From the NCBI RefSeq assembly GCF_024508875.1, contig NZ_JANINU010000016.1, positions 1-64,000 on the forward strand: a DNA stretch of 64,000 bases, read 5' to 3'. Below are positions 35,358 to 43,734 of the stretch, one piece after another; positions within the stretch are counted from its first letter, which is position 1, and every line of letters starts with the position of its first letter. A program made the position numbers and the translations under genes. The notes under the pieces were generated by a model, which saw nothing but the letters and a program-made list of their open reading frames with translations, did no database searches and was not told the origin of the DNA. This DNA is from Phenylobacterium sp. (lineage in GTDB: Bacteria; Pseudomonadota; Alphaproteobacteria; Caulobacterales; Caulobacteraceae).

Positions 35358-35501
35358 ATGAAGGTCGTGGGGAAGTTGACCTGCGGCATCGACTGCGGGC
35401 CTTTTCCGGCCTGGAGTCACCCATGGCTGGAGTTCGGCATCGTGGTGGCTGCGGTCTGCGGAGTGGCCTGGGCGATCCGGGCCGTCAGGATGCGTCGATG
35501 A
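35358..35501 (+). CDS. Possible 47-aa membrane peptide coupled to methyltransferase gene
   Basis: An ATG at 35358 opens 47 codons with one hydrophobic segment (PWLEFGIVVAAVCGVAWAIRAV) after a short soluble head with two cysteines. A GTG at 35319 would add 13 residues. Its stop overlaps the next ATG by four bases (ATGA), which is the main support. No convincing ribosome site. Confidence 0.45.
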   Translation: MKVVGKLTCGIDCGPFPAWSHPWLEFGIVVAAVCGVAWAIRAVRMRR

Positions 35502-36070
35502 AGTTCAACATGGGGTGCGGGCTGCGCAAGAAGCCCGGCTACGTCAACGTCGACGCCTCGCCCGAGGCCCAACCCGACGAGGTGTGGGACCTGGAGGTTA
35601 CGCCCTGGCCCTGGCCGTCGGATTGCGCCGACGAAGTCAGCTTCATCCACGCGCTGGAGCACATCGGCGGCAATCCCAAGGTGTTCGTGGCGATCATGCA
35701 GGAGCTCTACCGGATCTGCCGGGACGGGGCGCGGGTGGTGATCGACGTGCCCCATCCGCGGCACGACGACTTCCTGGCCGATCCGACCCACGTACGTGCG
35801 ATCCTGCCCGAGACGCTGCAGCTCTTCGACCGGCAGCTCAACGAGCGGTGGCGGGCGGAGGGTCTGTCGAATACGCCGCTGGCGCTCTACGCGGGGGTCG
35901 ATTTCCATCTGGCGGAACGGGCCGTGGTCCTGGCCGAGCCTTTCGCTTCCCGGTTCGACCGGGGTGAGCTCAGTGGCCACGAGGCCAGCGACCTGGTGCG
36001 GCATCAGTACAACGTCGCGCGCGCCTTCCATTTCGTGCTGGTGGCGCGCAAGCGGCCGACGGGCGGCTGA
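35498..36070 (+). CDS. Predicted SAM-dependent methyltransferase
   Basis: A 190-aa class I methyltransferase of the short predicted type. It has an N-terminal MKFNMGCGLRKKPGYVNVDAS (motif I, MGCG, plus the acidic VD), then IHALEHIGG (motif IV-like) and YRICRDGARVVIDVPHP. Similar genes often modify surface polysaccharides or small metabolites. Acceptor unknown. It is coupled to the small ORF before it. The stop is 13 bases from the convergent reductase gene. Confidence 0.8.
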   Translation: MKFNMGCGLRKKPGYVNVDASPEAQPDEVWDLEVTPWPWPSDCADEVSFIHALEHIGGNPKVFVAIMQELYRICRDGARVVIDVPHPRHDDFLADPTHVRAILPETLQLFDRQLNERWRAEGLSNTPLALYAGVDFHLAERAVVLAEPFASRFDRGELSGHEASDLVRHQYNVARAFHFVLVARKRPTGG

Positions 36071-36082
36071 CGCGGCCGGCGC

Positions 36083-36646
36083 CTATCGCTTGCGGGCGTA
36101 GGTGAGGATCAACGAATCCACGTCGGTGCGGACCAGTTCGGTCAGGGTGAAGTCGCGCCGCCTGTCGCTGTCGAACAGCTTCTTGCCCCCGCCCAGGGTG
36201 TAGGGCGTGAGCATCAGCCGGTACTCGTCGATCAGGTCCGCCTCGGCCAGGCTGTGGGCCAGGTTGGCGCCGCCGAAGCAGACCATGTCGCCGCCCGGGC
36301 CGGCCTTCAGGGCGGCGAGCTGGTCGATGCCGCTCAGCAGCGTGGCGTTCCAGCCCGGATCGCCCGACAGGGTCTTCGACACCACCACTCGGGCGCGGCG
36401 GTTATAGGCCACCGCGAAGTCGCGCATGTCCTGCGGCATGGCCTCGTTGTGCTCCGCGTCCAGCCAGAAGCCCTTCATGTACTCGAAGTTGACGCGGCCA
36501 TAGACGAACAGGTCGCCCGTCTCCATGGCCCAACCCGACCACTTGGCCGCCACCTCGTCGGACCAGGGCGGGGGGACGAAGTCGCCGGCCGGACCGGTGG
36601 TGAAGCCGTCCAGGCTGACGCACTGGGAAACGATCAGCTTGCGCAT
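36083..36646 (-). CDS. Dihydrofolate reductase family (RibD C-terminal-like) protein
   Basis: A 187-aa protein with the start MRKLIVSQCVSLDGFTTGP and the pattern GDMVCFGGANLAHSLAEADLIDEYRLMLTPYTLGGGKKLF, diagnostic of the YwjB/YyaP dihydrofolate-reductase-like group. These proteins bind NADPH but their physiological reductase reaction is not known. Transcribed leftwards, it shares a 162-base promoter region with the first MFS gene. That region contains TTGCAAAAAGCAA, a small inverted repeat like the operators of some HxlR/ArsR-type regulators. Confidence 0.87.
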   Translation of the reverse strand: MRKLIVSQCVSLDGFTTGPAGDFVPPPWSDEVAAKWSGWAMETGDLFVYGRVNFEYMKGFWLDAEHNEAMPQDMRDFAVAYNRRARVVVSKTLSGDPGWNATLLSGIDQLAALKAGPGGDMVCFGGANLAHSLAEADLIDEYRLMLTPYTLGGGKKLFDSDRRRDFTLTELVRTDVDSLILTYARKR

Positions 36647-36752
36647 CTGAGATTCCTTGGGGACGGACGGCGGGGCGCCGAACGACAAGCTCGATAAACA
36701 AAAACCAGTTGCAAAAAGCAATCGGAAAAATTGCGAACCTCTCTCAGGCGGC

Positions 36753-36780
36753 TTGCCAGCGCCGAGCCAGCGAATACGGT
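36753..36780 (+). promoter_or_regulatory. Conserved promoter-like element of MFS gene 1
   Basis: TTGCCA (36753-36758), 16 bases, TACGGT (36775-36780). The same two hexamers at the same spacing occur before both downstream paralogous transporters, and the -35-like box is near the sigma70 consensus TTGACA. The GTG start follows 28 bases after the second hexamer. Confidence 0.6.
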
Positions 36781-36808
36781 CGGCGCGCGAAGCACGGCGG
36801 AGGAACGG

Positions 36809-38251
36809 GTGGCTGAGGGGATCGACGCGACGGCGCGCCGGCCGACCCTGGCCGTCAAGTTCCTGTACGGCCTGGGCAACATGGGCGAGTCCGCCTTCAT
36901 CGCCGCGGTCGCCTTCGCGTTCTTCTACTACACCGCCGTGCTGGGACTTTCGGGCAGCCTGGTGGGGACCGCGCTGTTCCTCGGCCTCTGCGCCGACGCG
37001 GTGGTGGACCCGTTCTTCGGCTCCTGGTCCGACAACCTGCGCTCGCGGTTCGGCCGGCGCGTGCCGCTCATGGCGTTCGGTGGGCCGCTCATGGCGGTCT
37101 CGGTGGGCATGCTGTTCGCCCCGCCGGCGGGCCTGCCCGACCTTGCGTTGTTCGCGTGGCTGTCTGGCTGGGCGATGCTGGTGCGCGCCGGCGTCTCGAT
37201 GTTCCACGTGCCCTATGTGGCGCTCGGGGCCGAGATGTCGTCCGACTACCACGAGCGCTCCAGCGTCGTGGCCTGGCGCACGGTGTTCGGCATCCTCGCC
37301 ACCGGCACGGCGACGGGCCTGGCCTACTCCGGCTTCTTCAAGGGCGAGGGCGGCCTGCAGCGCCTGGAGAACTATCCGCCGTTCGGCTGGACCATCGCGG
37401 CGCTGATCGCCGCCTCGACCCTGATCTGCACACTGGGCGTGACCCGCTACGCCGCCGGCCTGCCGGCGGAGGCGCCCGTCGCAAAGACCCTGCTGAGGCG
37501 ACTGCCGGGCGAGGTGGCGGAGATGTTCCGCAACGCCTCGTTCCGTACGCTCTTCTTCTCGGCGGCCGTCTGCTACACGGCCGTGGGGGTGAACCAGGCC
37601 TTCAACAGCCACGCCTACGTCTTCGTCTGGAAGCTCCAGCCGGACATGATCCAGACGGTCACGTTCTCATTCCTCGGCGGCCTGTTCCTCGGCGTCCCAG
37701 CGACGCCGCTCATCGTGCGGGCGCTGGAAAAGAAGACCGTGGTGCTGATCGGCATGGGCCTGGTGGCCGCCGCCTGGCTGCTGATGGGCGTCCCGCGCCT
37801 CGCCGGGCTGGTCGCGCTCTCGGGCCGAGCGGCCGTGCCGTACCTGGCCAGCCTGGCGGCGGTGATGGGGATCGGCGCCGGCTTCTGCGCGATCGGCTAT
37901 CCGTCGATGATGGCGGACGCGGCGGACGAGCACGAGTTGCTGTTCGGCCGGCGAAGGGAAGGCCTCTACTTCGCCGGCCTCGGCTTCGCCTTCAAGGCCG
38001 CCACGGGACTGGGCGTGCTGGTCTCGGGGCTCGCGCTGGATGTCATCGGCTTTCCCAAGGACGCCGGCCGCAAGGTGGGGCTGGCGTTGCCGGAGGCGTT
38101 GCAGGACCGGGTGGTCTTCGCCTGGGCGCCGTTCTCGGCGCTGTTCGTCTTCGCGGCCATGGCCCTGGTCGCGGCCTATGGGATCAGCCGCCTGCGCCAC
38201 GCCGCGGTCGCCGCGGCGTTGCAGGCGCGTCGCGGCGACCCGGAGGCCTGA
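36809..38251 (+). CDS. GPH-family (MelB-like) MFS transporter 1
   Basis: A 480-aa, 12-helix major facilitator transporter of the glycoside-pentoside-hexuronide type: FYYTAVLGLSGSLVG, DPFFGSWSDNLRSRFGRRVPLM (the loop 2-3 motif) and PSMMADAADEHE. It is a cation-driven symporter of an unknown solute in the inner membrane. I start at GTG 36809, which has GGAGG upstream and aligns with the starts of the two paralogues; a TTG at 36731 is also in frame. First of three tandem copies. No glycosidase or catabolic gene is linked. Confidence 0.88.
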   Translation: MAEGIDATARRPTLAVKFLYGLGNMGESAFIAAVAFAFFYYTAVLGLSGSLVGTALFLGLCADAVVDPFFGSWSDNLRSRFGRRVPLMAFGGPLMAVSVGMLFAPPAGLPDLALFAWLSGWAMLVRAGVSMFHVPYVALGAEMSSDYHERSSVVAWRTVFGILATGTATGLAYSGFFKGEGGLQRLENYPPFGWTIAALIAASTLICTLGVTRYAAGLPAEAPVAKTLLRRLPGEVAEMFRNASFRTLFFSAAVCYTAVGVNQAFNSHAYVFVWKLQPDMIQTVTFSFLGGLFLGVPATPLIVRALEKKTVVLIGMGLVAAAWLLMGVPRLAGLVALSGRAAVPYLASLAAVMGIGAGFCAIGYPSMMADAADEHELLFGRRREGLYFAGLGFAFKAATGLGVLVSGLALDVIGFPKDAGRKVGLALPEALQDRVVFAWAPFSALFVFAAMALVAAYGISRLRHAAVAAALQARRGDPEA

Positions 38252-38264
38252 CGCAACGTCACGG

Positions 38265-38292
38265 TTGCCACGCCTCCCGAGGGGCGTACCGT
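38265..38292 (+). promoter_or_regulatory. Conserved promoter-like element of MFS gene 2
   Basis: TTGCCA (38265-38270), 16 bases, TACCGT (38287-38292), ending 34 bases before the GTG start. It starts 13 bases after the stop of MFS gene 1. Confidence 0.6.
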
Positions 38293-38326
38293 TCTCGCAA
38301 AGAGAGCCGCACGGGGAGGACACCAG

Positions 38327-39808
38327 GTGGCGGTCGTGGAAGGCCTGGGCGGCGCGGCCGCCGGAACCGCGGCGTCGCCGTGCGTCGAAACACTGCGGCC
38401 GCCGGCGGCGGTCAAGTTCTTCTACAGCATCGGCCAGTTCGTCGAGTCCGGCTACCTGGCCATCAACACCTTCATCTTCTTCTACTACACGGCGGTGCTC
38501 GGGCTCTCGGGAAGCCTGGTGGGCGCGGCGCTGGCCATCAGCATGACCGCCGACGCGGCGCTGGATCCCCTGATCGGCTCATGGTCGGACAGCGTGCGCT
38601 CGCGCTTCGGCCGTCGCCTTCCGATGATGCTGCTGGCGGCGCCGCTGACGATGATCGCCATGGGGCTGCTGTTCGCCCCCCCATCGGCGCTGACGCCGAT
38701 CGCCCTGTTCGTCTGGCTCACGCTCACCAAGGGCGCCGTGCGGGCCTTCGCCTCGATGTACAACATCCCCTACTTCGCGCTCGGCGGAGAGATGTCGGAC
38801 GACTACGTCGAGCGCTCGCGCATCGTGGCCTACCGCCTGCTGTCGGGCATCGTGGTCAGCGTCCTGATCACGGCGCTGGCCTATTCGGTGTTTTTCGCGG
38901 GCGAGGGCGGCCTGCAGCGGCCGGACAGCTATCCCCAGTTCGGCTGGACCATCGCCGCGCTGGTGCTGATCGGCGGCCTCGTTTGCTGCGCCGGCGTCTG
39001 GCGCTACGCCGCTTCGTTGCCCCAGCCGGTCGAGCCGCCCCAGCCCATGTTGCGCCGGTTTGCCGGCGAGGTGGTCGAGATGGCGCGCAACCCGACTTTC
39101 CGCGTGCTCTTCCTCTCGATGCTGCTGTTCGCCAGCGCCGCCGGCCTCCACATGGCGCTGAACAACCACAACTACGTCTTCGTCTGGAAGCTCCGGCCCG
39201 AGACGATCCAGATCCTGACCTACACCTACCTCGCCGGCATCCTGGCCGGTGTCCCGCTGACGCCTGCGCTGCTCCGCAAGTTCGAGAAGAAGGTGGTAGT
39301 GGCTTTCGGCTTCGTCGCCGTCACAGCCGCCTGGCTGGTCGTGCCTGGGCTCCGTGGCTTCGGCTTCCTGGCCCCAACCGGCGCGGCCGCGCTGCCCTGG
39401 CTGGCGGCCACGTCGCTGGTGTTCGGCCTGGGCTCGGGCTTCATCTTCATCGCCTATCCCTCGATGATGGCTGACGCGGCCGACGAGCACGAGCATCGCC
39501 AGGGCGTCCGCCGCGAGGGGCTGTTCTTCTCGGGGCTCGGCTTCGCCGGCAAGGCCGCGGGCGGGATGGGCCTGCTGCTGGGCGGCTTTGCGCTCGACCT
39601 GCTCCATTTCCCGCGCGAGGTGGGCCGCGACGCGCACGCGGCGGTGTCGGGCGACGTGCTGTCCCATCTCGTGCTGGCCTGGGGCTGGCTGCCCGCCGCC
39701 CTGGTCGGCGTTGGGGCCGCGATCTTCGCGCCTTACGCGATCACCCGGGCGCGGCACGAGGAAATCTCGACGGAGCTGCGCCGACGCCGCGGCCTGGCCG
39801 GTGAGTGA
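38327..39808 (+). CDS. GPH-family MFS transporter 2
   Basis: A 493-aa, 12-helix paralogue of the preceding gene, sharing FFYYTAVLGLSGSLVG, the SWSDSVRSRFGRRLPMM loop motif and PSMMADAADEHEHRQGVRREGL. Start GTG, with GGGGAGG six bases upstream. Its own promoter element suggests it is not simply cotranscribed with copy 1. Divergence from copy 1 in the C-terminal third is clear, so the duplication is old or has been followed by specialisation. Solute unknown. Confidence 0.88.
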   Translation: MAVVEGLGGAAAGTAASPCVETLRPPAAVKFFYSIGQFVESGYLAINTFIFFYYTAVLGLSGSLVGAALAISMTADAALDPLIGSWSDSVRSRFGRRLPMMLLAAPLTMIAMGLLFAPPSALTPIALFVWLTLTKGAVRAFASMYNIPYFALGGEMSDDYVERSRIVAYRLLSGIVVSVLITALAYSVFFAGEGGLQRPDSYPQFGWTIAALVLIGGLVCCAGVWRYAASLPQPVEPPQPMLRRFAGEVVEMARNPTFRVLFLSMLLFASAAGLHMALNNHNYVFVWKLRPETIQILTYTYLAGILAGVPLTPALLRKFEKKVVVAFGFVAVTAAWLVVPGLRGFGFLAPTGAAALPWLAATSLVFGLGSGFIFIAYPSMMADAADEHEHRQGVRREGLFFSGLGFAGKAAGGMGLLLGGFALDLLHFPREVGRDAHAAVSGDVLSHLVLAWGWLPAALVGVGAAIFAPYAITRARHEEISTELRRRRGLAGE

Positions 39809-39834
39809 ACGGGCGATTCCTTCGGCGATGTAAG

Positions 39835-39862
39835 TTGCCAGCCGCCCCAGGAACGATACCGT
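39835..39862 (+). promoter_or_regulatory. Conserved promoter-like element of MFS gene 3
   Basis: TTGCCA (39835-39840), 16 bases, TACCGT (39857-39862), ending 34 bases before the TTG start, the same distance as for gene 2. Confidence 0.6.
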
Positions 39863-39896
39863 TCCTTCCAACAATTAGACGTACGGGAGGAACGAG

Positions 39897-41381
39897 TTGG
39901 CGGCGGTTGACGCACTAGGTGGGCCCGCGCCCGCCGTGGCCGAGGGCGAGCTGAAGCCGCCGTTCCATGTGAAGCTGCTGTACGCGTTCGGCCAGGCGAT
40001 CGAGTCCGGCTACCTGATCGTCGCCGGCTTCGTGTTCTTCTACTACACGGCCGTCCTCGGGCTCTCGGGCACGATGGTCGGCGTGGCCCTGGCGATCAGC
40101 ATGTGCCTGGACGCCGTGATGGACCCGCTGATCGGGTCGTTCTCCGACAACCTGCGCAGCCGCTTCGGCCGGCGCCTGCCGCTGATGGCGCTGGGCGCGC
40201 CGCTGACCGGCCTGGCGCTCTGGATGCTGTTCTCGCCGCCGCTGGGCCTTCAACCGCTGATCCTGTTCACCTGGCTCGTCGTCTTCAAGATGAGCCTGCG
40301 GGGCGTGGCTTCGCTCTACAACCTGCCCTACGCCGCGCTGGGGGCCGAGATGGCCAGCGGCTATGCCGAACGTGCGAGCGTCGTCGCCTACCGTGGCGCC
40401 TTCGGCGTGCTGATCAGCATCGCCGTGACGATCCTGGCCTACTCGTACTTCTTCGCCGGACCTGGGGGCATCCAGCAACGCGCCTACTACCCCGCCTTCG
40501 GGATGGGGATGGGCCTGATGCTGTTCGGCGCGGGCGCGATCTGCTGCCTGGGCGTCTGGTCCTACGCGCGCCAGCTGCCCCAGCCGACGACGCCGGGCGC
40601 CACGCTGTTCGGCGGTCTGGCCCGCGAACTGCCCGAGGTGTTCCGCAACGCCTCGTTCCGGTCGCTGTTCGTCTCGGCCCTGCTGTTCTGGATCGCCGCC
40701 GGCATCAACGGCGCGCTGAACAACCACGCCTACACCTTCGTCTGGAAGATGACGCCCCAGCTCATCCAGCCGGTGAACCTCGCCTTCTACGTGGCGATCA
40801 TGCTGGGCGTGCCGGTCACCCGGCCCCTGTTGAATCGCTTCGAAAAGAAGACCGTGATCCTTCAGGGCCTGGGGCTGGTGATCCTGTCGATGACGATCGT
40901 CCACACCTTGCGTGCGCTGGGTGTCTTCGCGCCGGTGGGCGAGGCGGCTGTGCCCTTCCTGATGGCAAACGCCGCCGTGGGTGGGGTCGGGGTCGGCCTG
41001 CTGGTCGTCGCGTACCCGGCCATGATGGCCGACGCGGCCGACGAGCACGAGGTCCTGTTCGGCGCCCGGCGCGAAGGGCTGTACTTCGCCGGCCTGGGGT
41101 TCGCGTCCAAGGCGGCGTCGGGGCTGGGCCAGATGGCGGCGGGCTTCGCCCTCGACGCCCTGCGCTTCCCCGACACTGCGCACGCCGCCCTCGGCGCCAC
41201 GGTCCCCGAGCACACGCTACGCCTGCTGATCCTCGCCTGGGGCCCGCTGGCCGCGGTGTTCGGCGTCGGGGCAGGCCTTGCGCTGCTGCCCTACGCCGTC
41301 AGCCGCGAGCGCCACGCCGAACTGGCCGCGCGCCTCCAGGTGAAGCGCGCCGAGGACGTGCGGGCAGGGCGGAGTTCCTAG
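39897..41381 (+). CDS. GPH-family MFS transporter 3
   Basis: A 494-aa, 12-helix third paralogue, with FFYYTAVLGLSGTMVG, SFSDNLRSRFGRRLPLM and PAMMADAADEHEVLFGARREGL. Start TTG after GGGAGG. It aligns over its full length with the two upstream copies. All three keep the helix-1 and loop residues used for cation binding in this family. Functional split between the copies cannot be read from sequence. Confidence 0.88.
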   Translation: MAAVDALGGPAPAVAEGELKPPFHVKLLYAFGQAIESGYLIVAGFVFFYYTAVLGLSGTMVGVALAISMCLDAVMDPLIGSFSDNLRSRFGRRLPLMALGAPLTGLALWMLFSPPLGLQPLILFTWLVVFKMSLRGVASLYNLPYAALGAEMASGYAERASVVAYRGAFGVLISIAVTILAYSYFFAGPGGIQQRAYYPAFGMGMGLMLFGAGAICCLGVWSYARQLPQPTTPGATLFGGLARELPEVFRNASFRSLFVSALLFWIAAGINGALNNHAYTFVWKMTPQLIQPVNLAFYVAIMLGVPVTRPLLNRFEKKTVILQGLGLVILSMTIVHTLRALGVFAPVGEAAVPFLMANAAVGGVGVGLLVVAYPAMMADAADEHEVLFGARREGLYFAGLGFASKAASGLGQMAAGFALDALRFPDTAHAALGATVPEHTLRLLILAWGPLAAVFGVGAGLALLPYAVSRERHAELAARLQVKRAEDVRAGRSS

Positions 41382-41389
41382 AACCCTCC

Positions 41390-41408
41390 TCTCCCACTTC
41401 GCGGGAGA
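41390..41408. terminator. Hairpin between convergent MFS3 and VWA genes
   Basis: TCTCCC (41390-41395) pairs with GGGAGA (41403-41408) around a seven-base loop, in the 41-base gap between the two stops. The sequence is related to the family B intergenic repeats. Confidence 0.5.
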
Positions 41409-41422
41409 CGAAAGAGTGGAAG

Positions 41423-42781
41423 TCAGTGCGGCACGTAGCTGCGCAGCACGTCCTCGATGATCCGTTCGAGCTGCTCAATGGTGCCGCATTGCTTGGCCAC
41501 GTGGCAGAAGCGGGCATAGCGGTTCATGACGCTGTCGCCCTGGCCCCAGTAGCTCTCGGGCTCGGGGTTCAGCCAGATCACGGCCCGGGCCCGGTCATGG
41601 ATCGTGCGCATGATGTCCAGGCGCGGGTCCGCGAAGTTCGACCGGCCGTCGCCCAGGAAGATCACCGTGGTCCGGCGGTCCAGGCTTTCCAGGTGCTGCT
41701 CGGCGAAATCCTGTAGCGAGCGTCCGTAGTCGGTCTGCTGAAAGCCGATCTCCTGCAGCACCTTCAGGATCGCCCCGTCGACGCCGTTCTCCTCCAGGAT
41801 CTCGGTGACGCTGATCATCCGTCCGGAAAAGGCGAAGGCCTCCATCCGGTCGACCACCTCGTTCAGCGAATACAGGAAGGTCAGCAGGAACTGGGCGGCG
41901 GCGGCCACCGATTTGCTGACGTCGCAGATCGCCACGATCGACGGGCGGTCGATCTTCTTGACCTTCCACTCGATGTTGAACGGCACGCCCCCATAGGCCA
42001 TCGACCGGCGCAGGGTCTTGCGGACGTCCAGGTGGCCCTTCTGCGCCGCCTGGCGGCGGCGCGAATATTTGGCCGCGAGGCGCTTGGCCATCTTCTTCAC
42101 CAGCGCCTGCATGAGCTGGTAGTCGACCGGATCGACACCGCCGTCGGCGTTGAGCTGCTTTCGCGCCAGCCGCTCCTCCCGCAGTTCACGCGCGCTCCCC
42201 GCGGCATAAAGATCGTGTTGGCGGGCCACGTACTGCTGCGCCTCGGCGAACAGGTCGCGGCGCGCCTGGTCCAAGCGGTCGGCCAGGCCCTCGCCCTCGC
42301 CGTTCGGCATCCGACGGGCGTTGGCGATGATCCTCTCGATCTCCTCCAGCCCCATCTCCTCCAGCAGCCGGCGGGTGAGGCGCGAGCGCTGGGTGGTCAG
42401 GCGGATGTCGGCGACGCCGGCCCGGTTGGCGGCCTCTTCCATCGACTGCTGGATCTGGGCGTTGTCACCCTCCAGCACCGCCCTGGCGAGGGGCGAGCTC
42501 TCCACCGCGGCCAGATCCTGTTCGGACGGCGCCTCCCGCTCGGATCCCTCGGGCGGCGGCGCCAGGGCGTCGCGAGCGAAGAAGGTGTCGAACACCGTCT
42601 CGAACCGGTCCACCTCCTCGGCCGACTTGGCCAGGGTCGAGCACAGGGCGTCGCGGAACAGGGTCCGGTCGCCATAGCCGGTGACGGCCACGGCTCGGCT
42701 TGCGTCGATCGCCTCGGCCGGGGAGACCCGAACGTCGGCGGCTCGCAGCGCACGGAAGAACTGTTCGAGGGTGTGCTGCAT
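41423..42781 (-). CDS. VWA domain protein (CoxE-like)
   Basis: The 452-aa protein has a helical N-terminal region (residues 1-250, many charged residues) and a von Willebrand A domain. Its MIDAS motif DVSKS (DxSxS) is followed by a later TVIFLGDGRSNFAD. These MoxR-linked VWA proteins work with the AAA ATPase as a metal-cofactor insertion or chaperone pair (CoxD/CoxE, RavA/ViaA). The start shares a base with the MoxR stop (TGATG). No molybdenum or nickel enzyme is adjacent, so the client is unknown. Confidence 0.87.
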   Translation of the reverse strand: MQHTLEQFFRALRAADVRVSPAEAIDASRAVAVTGYGDRTLFRDALCSTLAKSAEEVDRFETVFDTFFARDALAPPPEGSEREAPSEQDLAAVESSPLARAVLEGDNAQIQQSMEEAANRAGVADIRLTTQRSRLTRRLLEEMGLEEIERIIANARRMPNGEGEGLADRLDQARRDLFAEAQQYVARQHDLYAAGSARELREERLARKQLNADGGVDPVDYQLMQALVKKMAKRLAAKYSRRRQAAQKGHLDVRKTLRRSMAYGGVPFNIEWKVKKIDRPSIVAICDVSKSVAAAAQFLLTFLYSLNEVVDRMEAFAFSGRMISVTEILEENGVDGAILKVLQEIGFQQTDYGRSLQDFAEQHLESLDRRTTVIFLGDGRSNFADPRLDIMRTIHDRARAVIWLNPEPESYWGQGDSVMNRYARFCHVAKQCGTIEQLERIIEDVLRSYVPH

Positions 42782-43734
42782 CAGTGGCGATGCAGCAGCT
42801 CGACCACCTGGGGCTCGATGGCGCCGATGTCCTGCTCGAACTTGAGGATCACGTTCAGGGTGTCGCGCACCACGTCGGCCGACAGGCTGTCGGCGTGCAG
42901 CAGCACCAGCGCGCGGGCCCAGTCCACGGTCTCGGAGATGGAGGGCGACTTGCGCAGGTCCAGGGTCCGCAGGGTCTGCACGAAGGACACCAACTCGCGG
43001 GTCAGCTTGGCCTCGATGCCCGGCACGCGGGTGGCCACGATCCGCTCCTCCAGCGCCGCCTCGGGCAGCGGAATGTGCAGGTGCAGGCAGCGGCGCTTGA
43101 GGGCGTCGCCCAGGTCGCGGACGTTGTTCGACGTCAGGAACACCAGCGGCGGGGTCTTGGCCTTCAGCACGCCCAGCTCCGGCACCGATACCTGGTAGGC
43201 GGACAGCACTTCCAGCAGGAACGCCTCGAACGCCTCGTCCGACTTGTCGACCTCGTCGATCAGCAGGACGCAGCCGTCATCCTCGCGCAGCGCCTTCATC
43301 AGCGGGCGCGGCTCCAGGAACGGCTCGGAGAAGAACAGGTCGCCCATGCCGTGCAGACGGTCCATGGCGGCGTCCATGTCGGGCGCGTCGGCCAGGGCGT
43401 CGCCCATCCGGTCCTTGAGGATCTGGGTGTAGAGGAGCTGCTTGCCGTACTTCCACTCGTATAGCGCCTTGGACTCGTCCAGGCCCTCGTAGCACTGCAT
43501 GCGGATCAGCGGCAGGCCGAGCAGCTTGGCGGTGGAGAGCGCCAGCTCGGTCTTGCCGACGCCGGCCGAGCCTTCGACCAGGATCGGCTTCTCCAGCTTC
43601 ACGGCCATGAACAGGGCGGTGGCGATGCGGCGCGAGGAAATGTAGCCGACCGAGCCCAGGCCCTCGATCAGGGCGTCGACAGAGGCCAGCGGGTCGGCGG
43701 CGTTGGCCGCGGCCGCCGGGTTGGAAATGGTCAA
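42781..43734 (-). CDS. MoxR family AAA+ ATPase
   Basis: A 317-aa MoxR/CoxD-type ATPase with Walker A GSAGVGKT, Walker B LLIDEVDK, sensor 1 FLTSNN and the arginine-finger-bearing C-terminal helical domain. It remodels or activates a client with its VWA partner. The start is TTG, in the TTGA overlap with the stop of the Ada-like gene. The 317-aa length is normal for the family. Confidence 0.88.
   Translation of the reverse strand: MTISNPAAAANAADPLASVDALIEGLGSVGYISSRRIATALFMAVKLEKPILVEGSAGVGKTELALSTAKLLGLPLIRMQCYEGLDESKALYEWKYGKQLLYTQILKDRMGDALADAPDMDAAMDRLHGMGDLFFSEPFLEPRPLMKALREDDGCVLLIDEVDKSDEAFEAFLLEVLSAYQVSVPELGVLKAKTPPLVFLTSNNVRDLGDALKRRCLHLHIPLPEAALEERIVATRVPGIEAKLTRELVSFVQTLRTLDLRKSPSISETVDWARALVLLHADSLSADVVRDTLNVILKFEQDIGAIEPQVVELLHRH

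Noticed and set aside
31779-35420. Open frame of 1213 codons on the minus strand
   Set aside because: It lies antisense to the HWE kinase and the molybdenum hydroxylase genes, whose motifs are unmistakable. Long antisense frames are expected in DNA this GC-rich.
37156-39474. 772-codon frame spanning two MFS genes
   Set aside because: It is a shifted frame of the transporters, and its translation has no hydrophobic helices.
41423-43734. MoxR/VWA pair as a maturation factor of the nearby molybdenum hydroxylase
   Set aside because: The hydroxylase lies 6 kb away across a transporter block and on the other strand. The idea cannot be excluded but has no support here.
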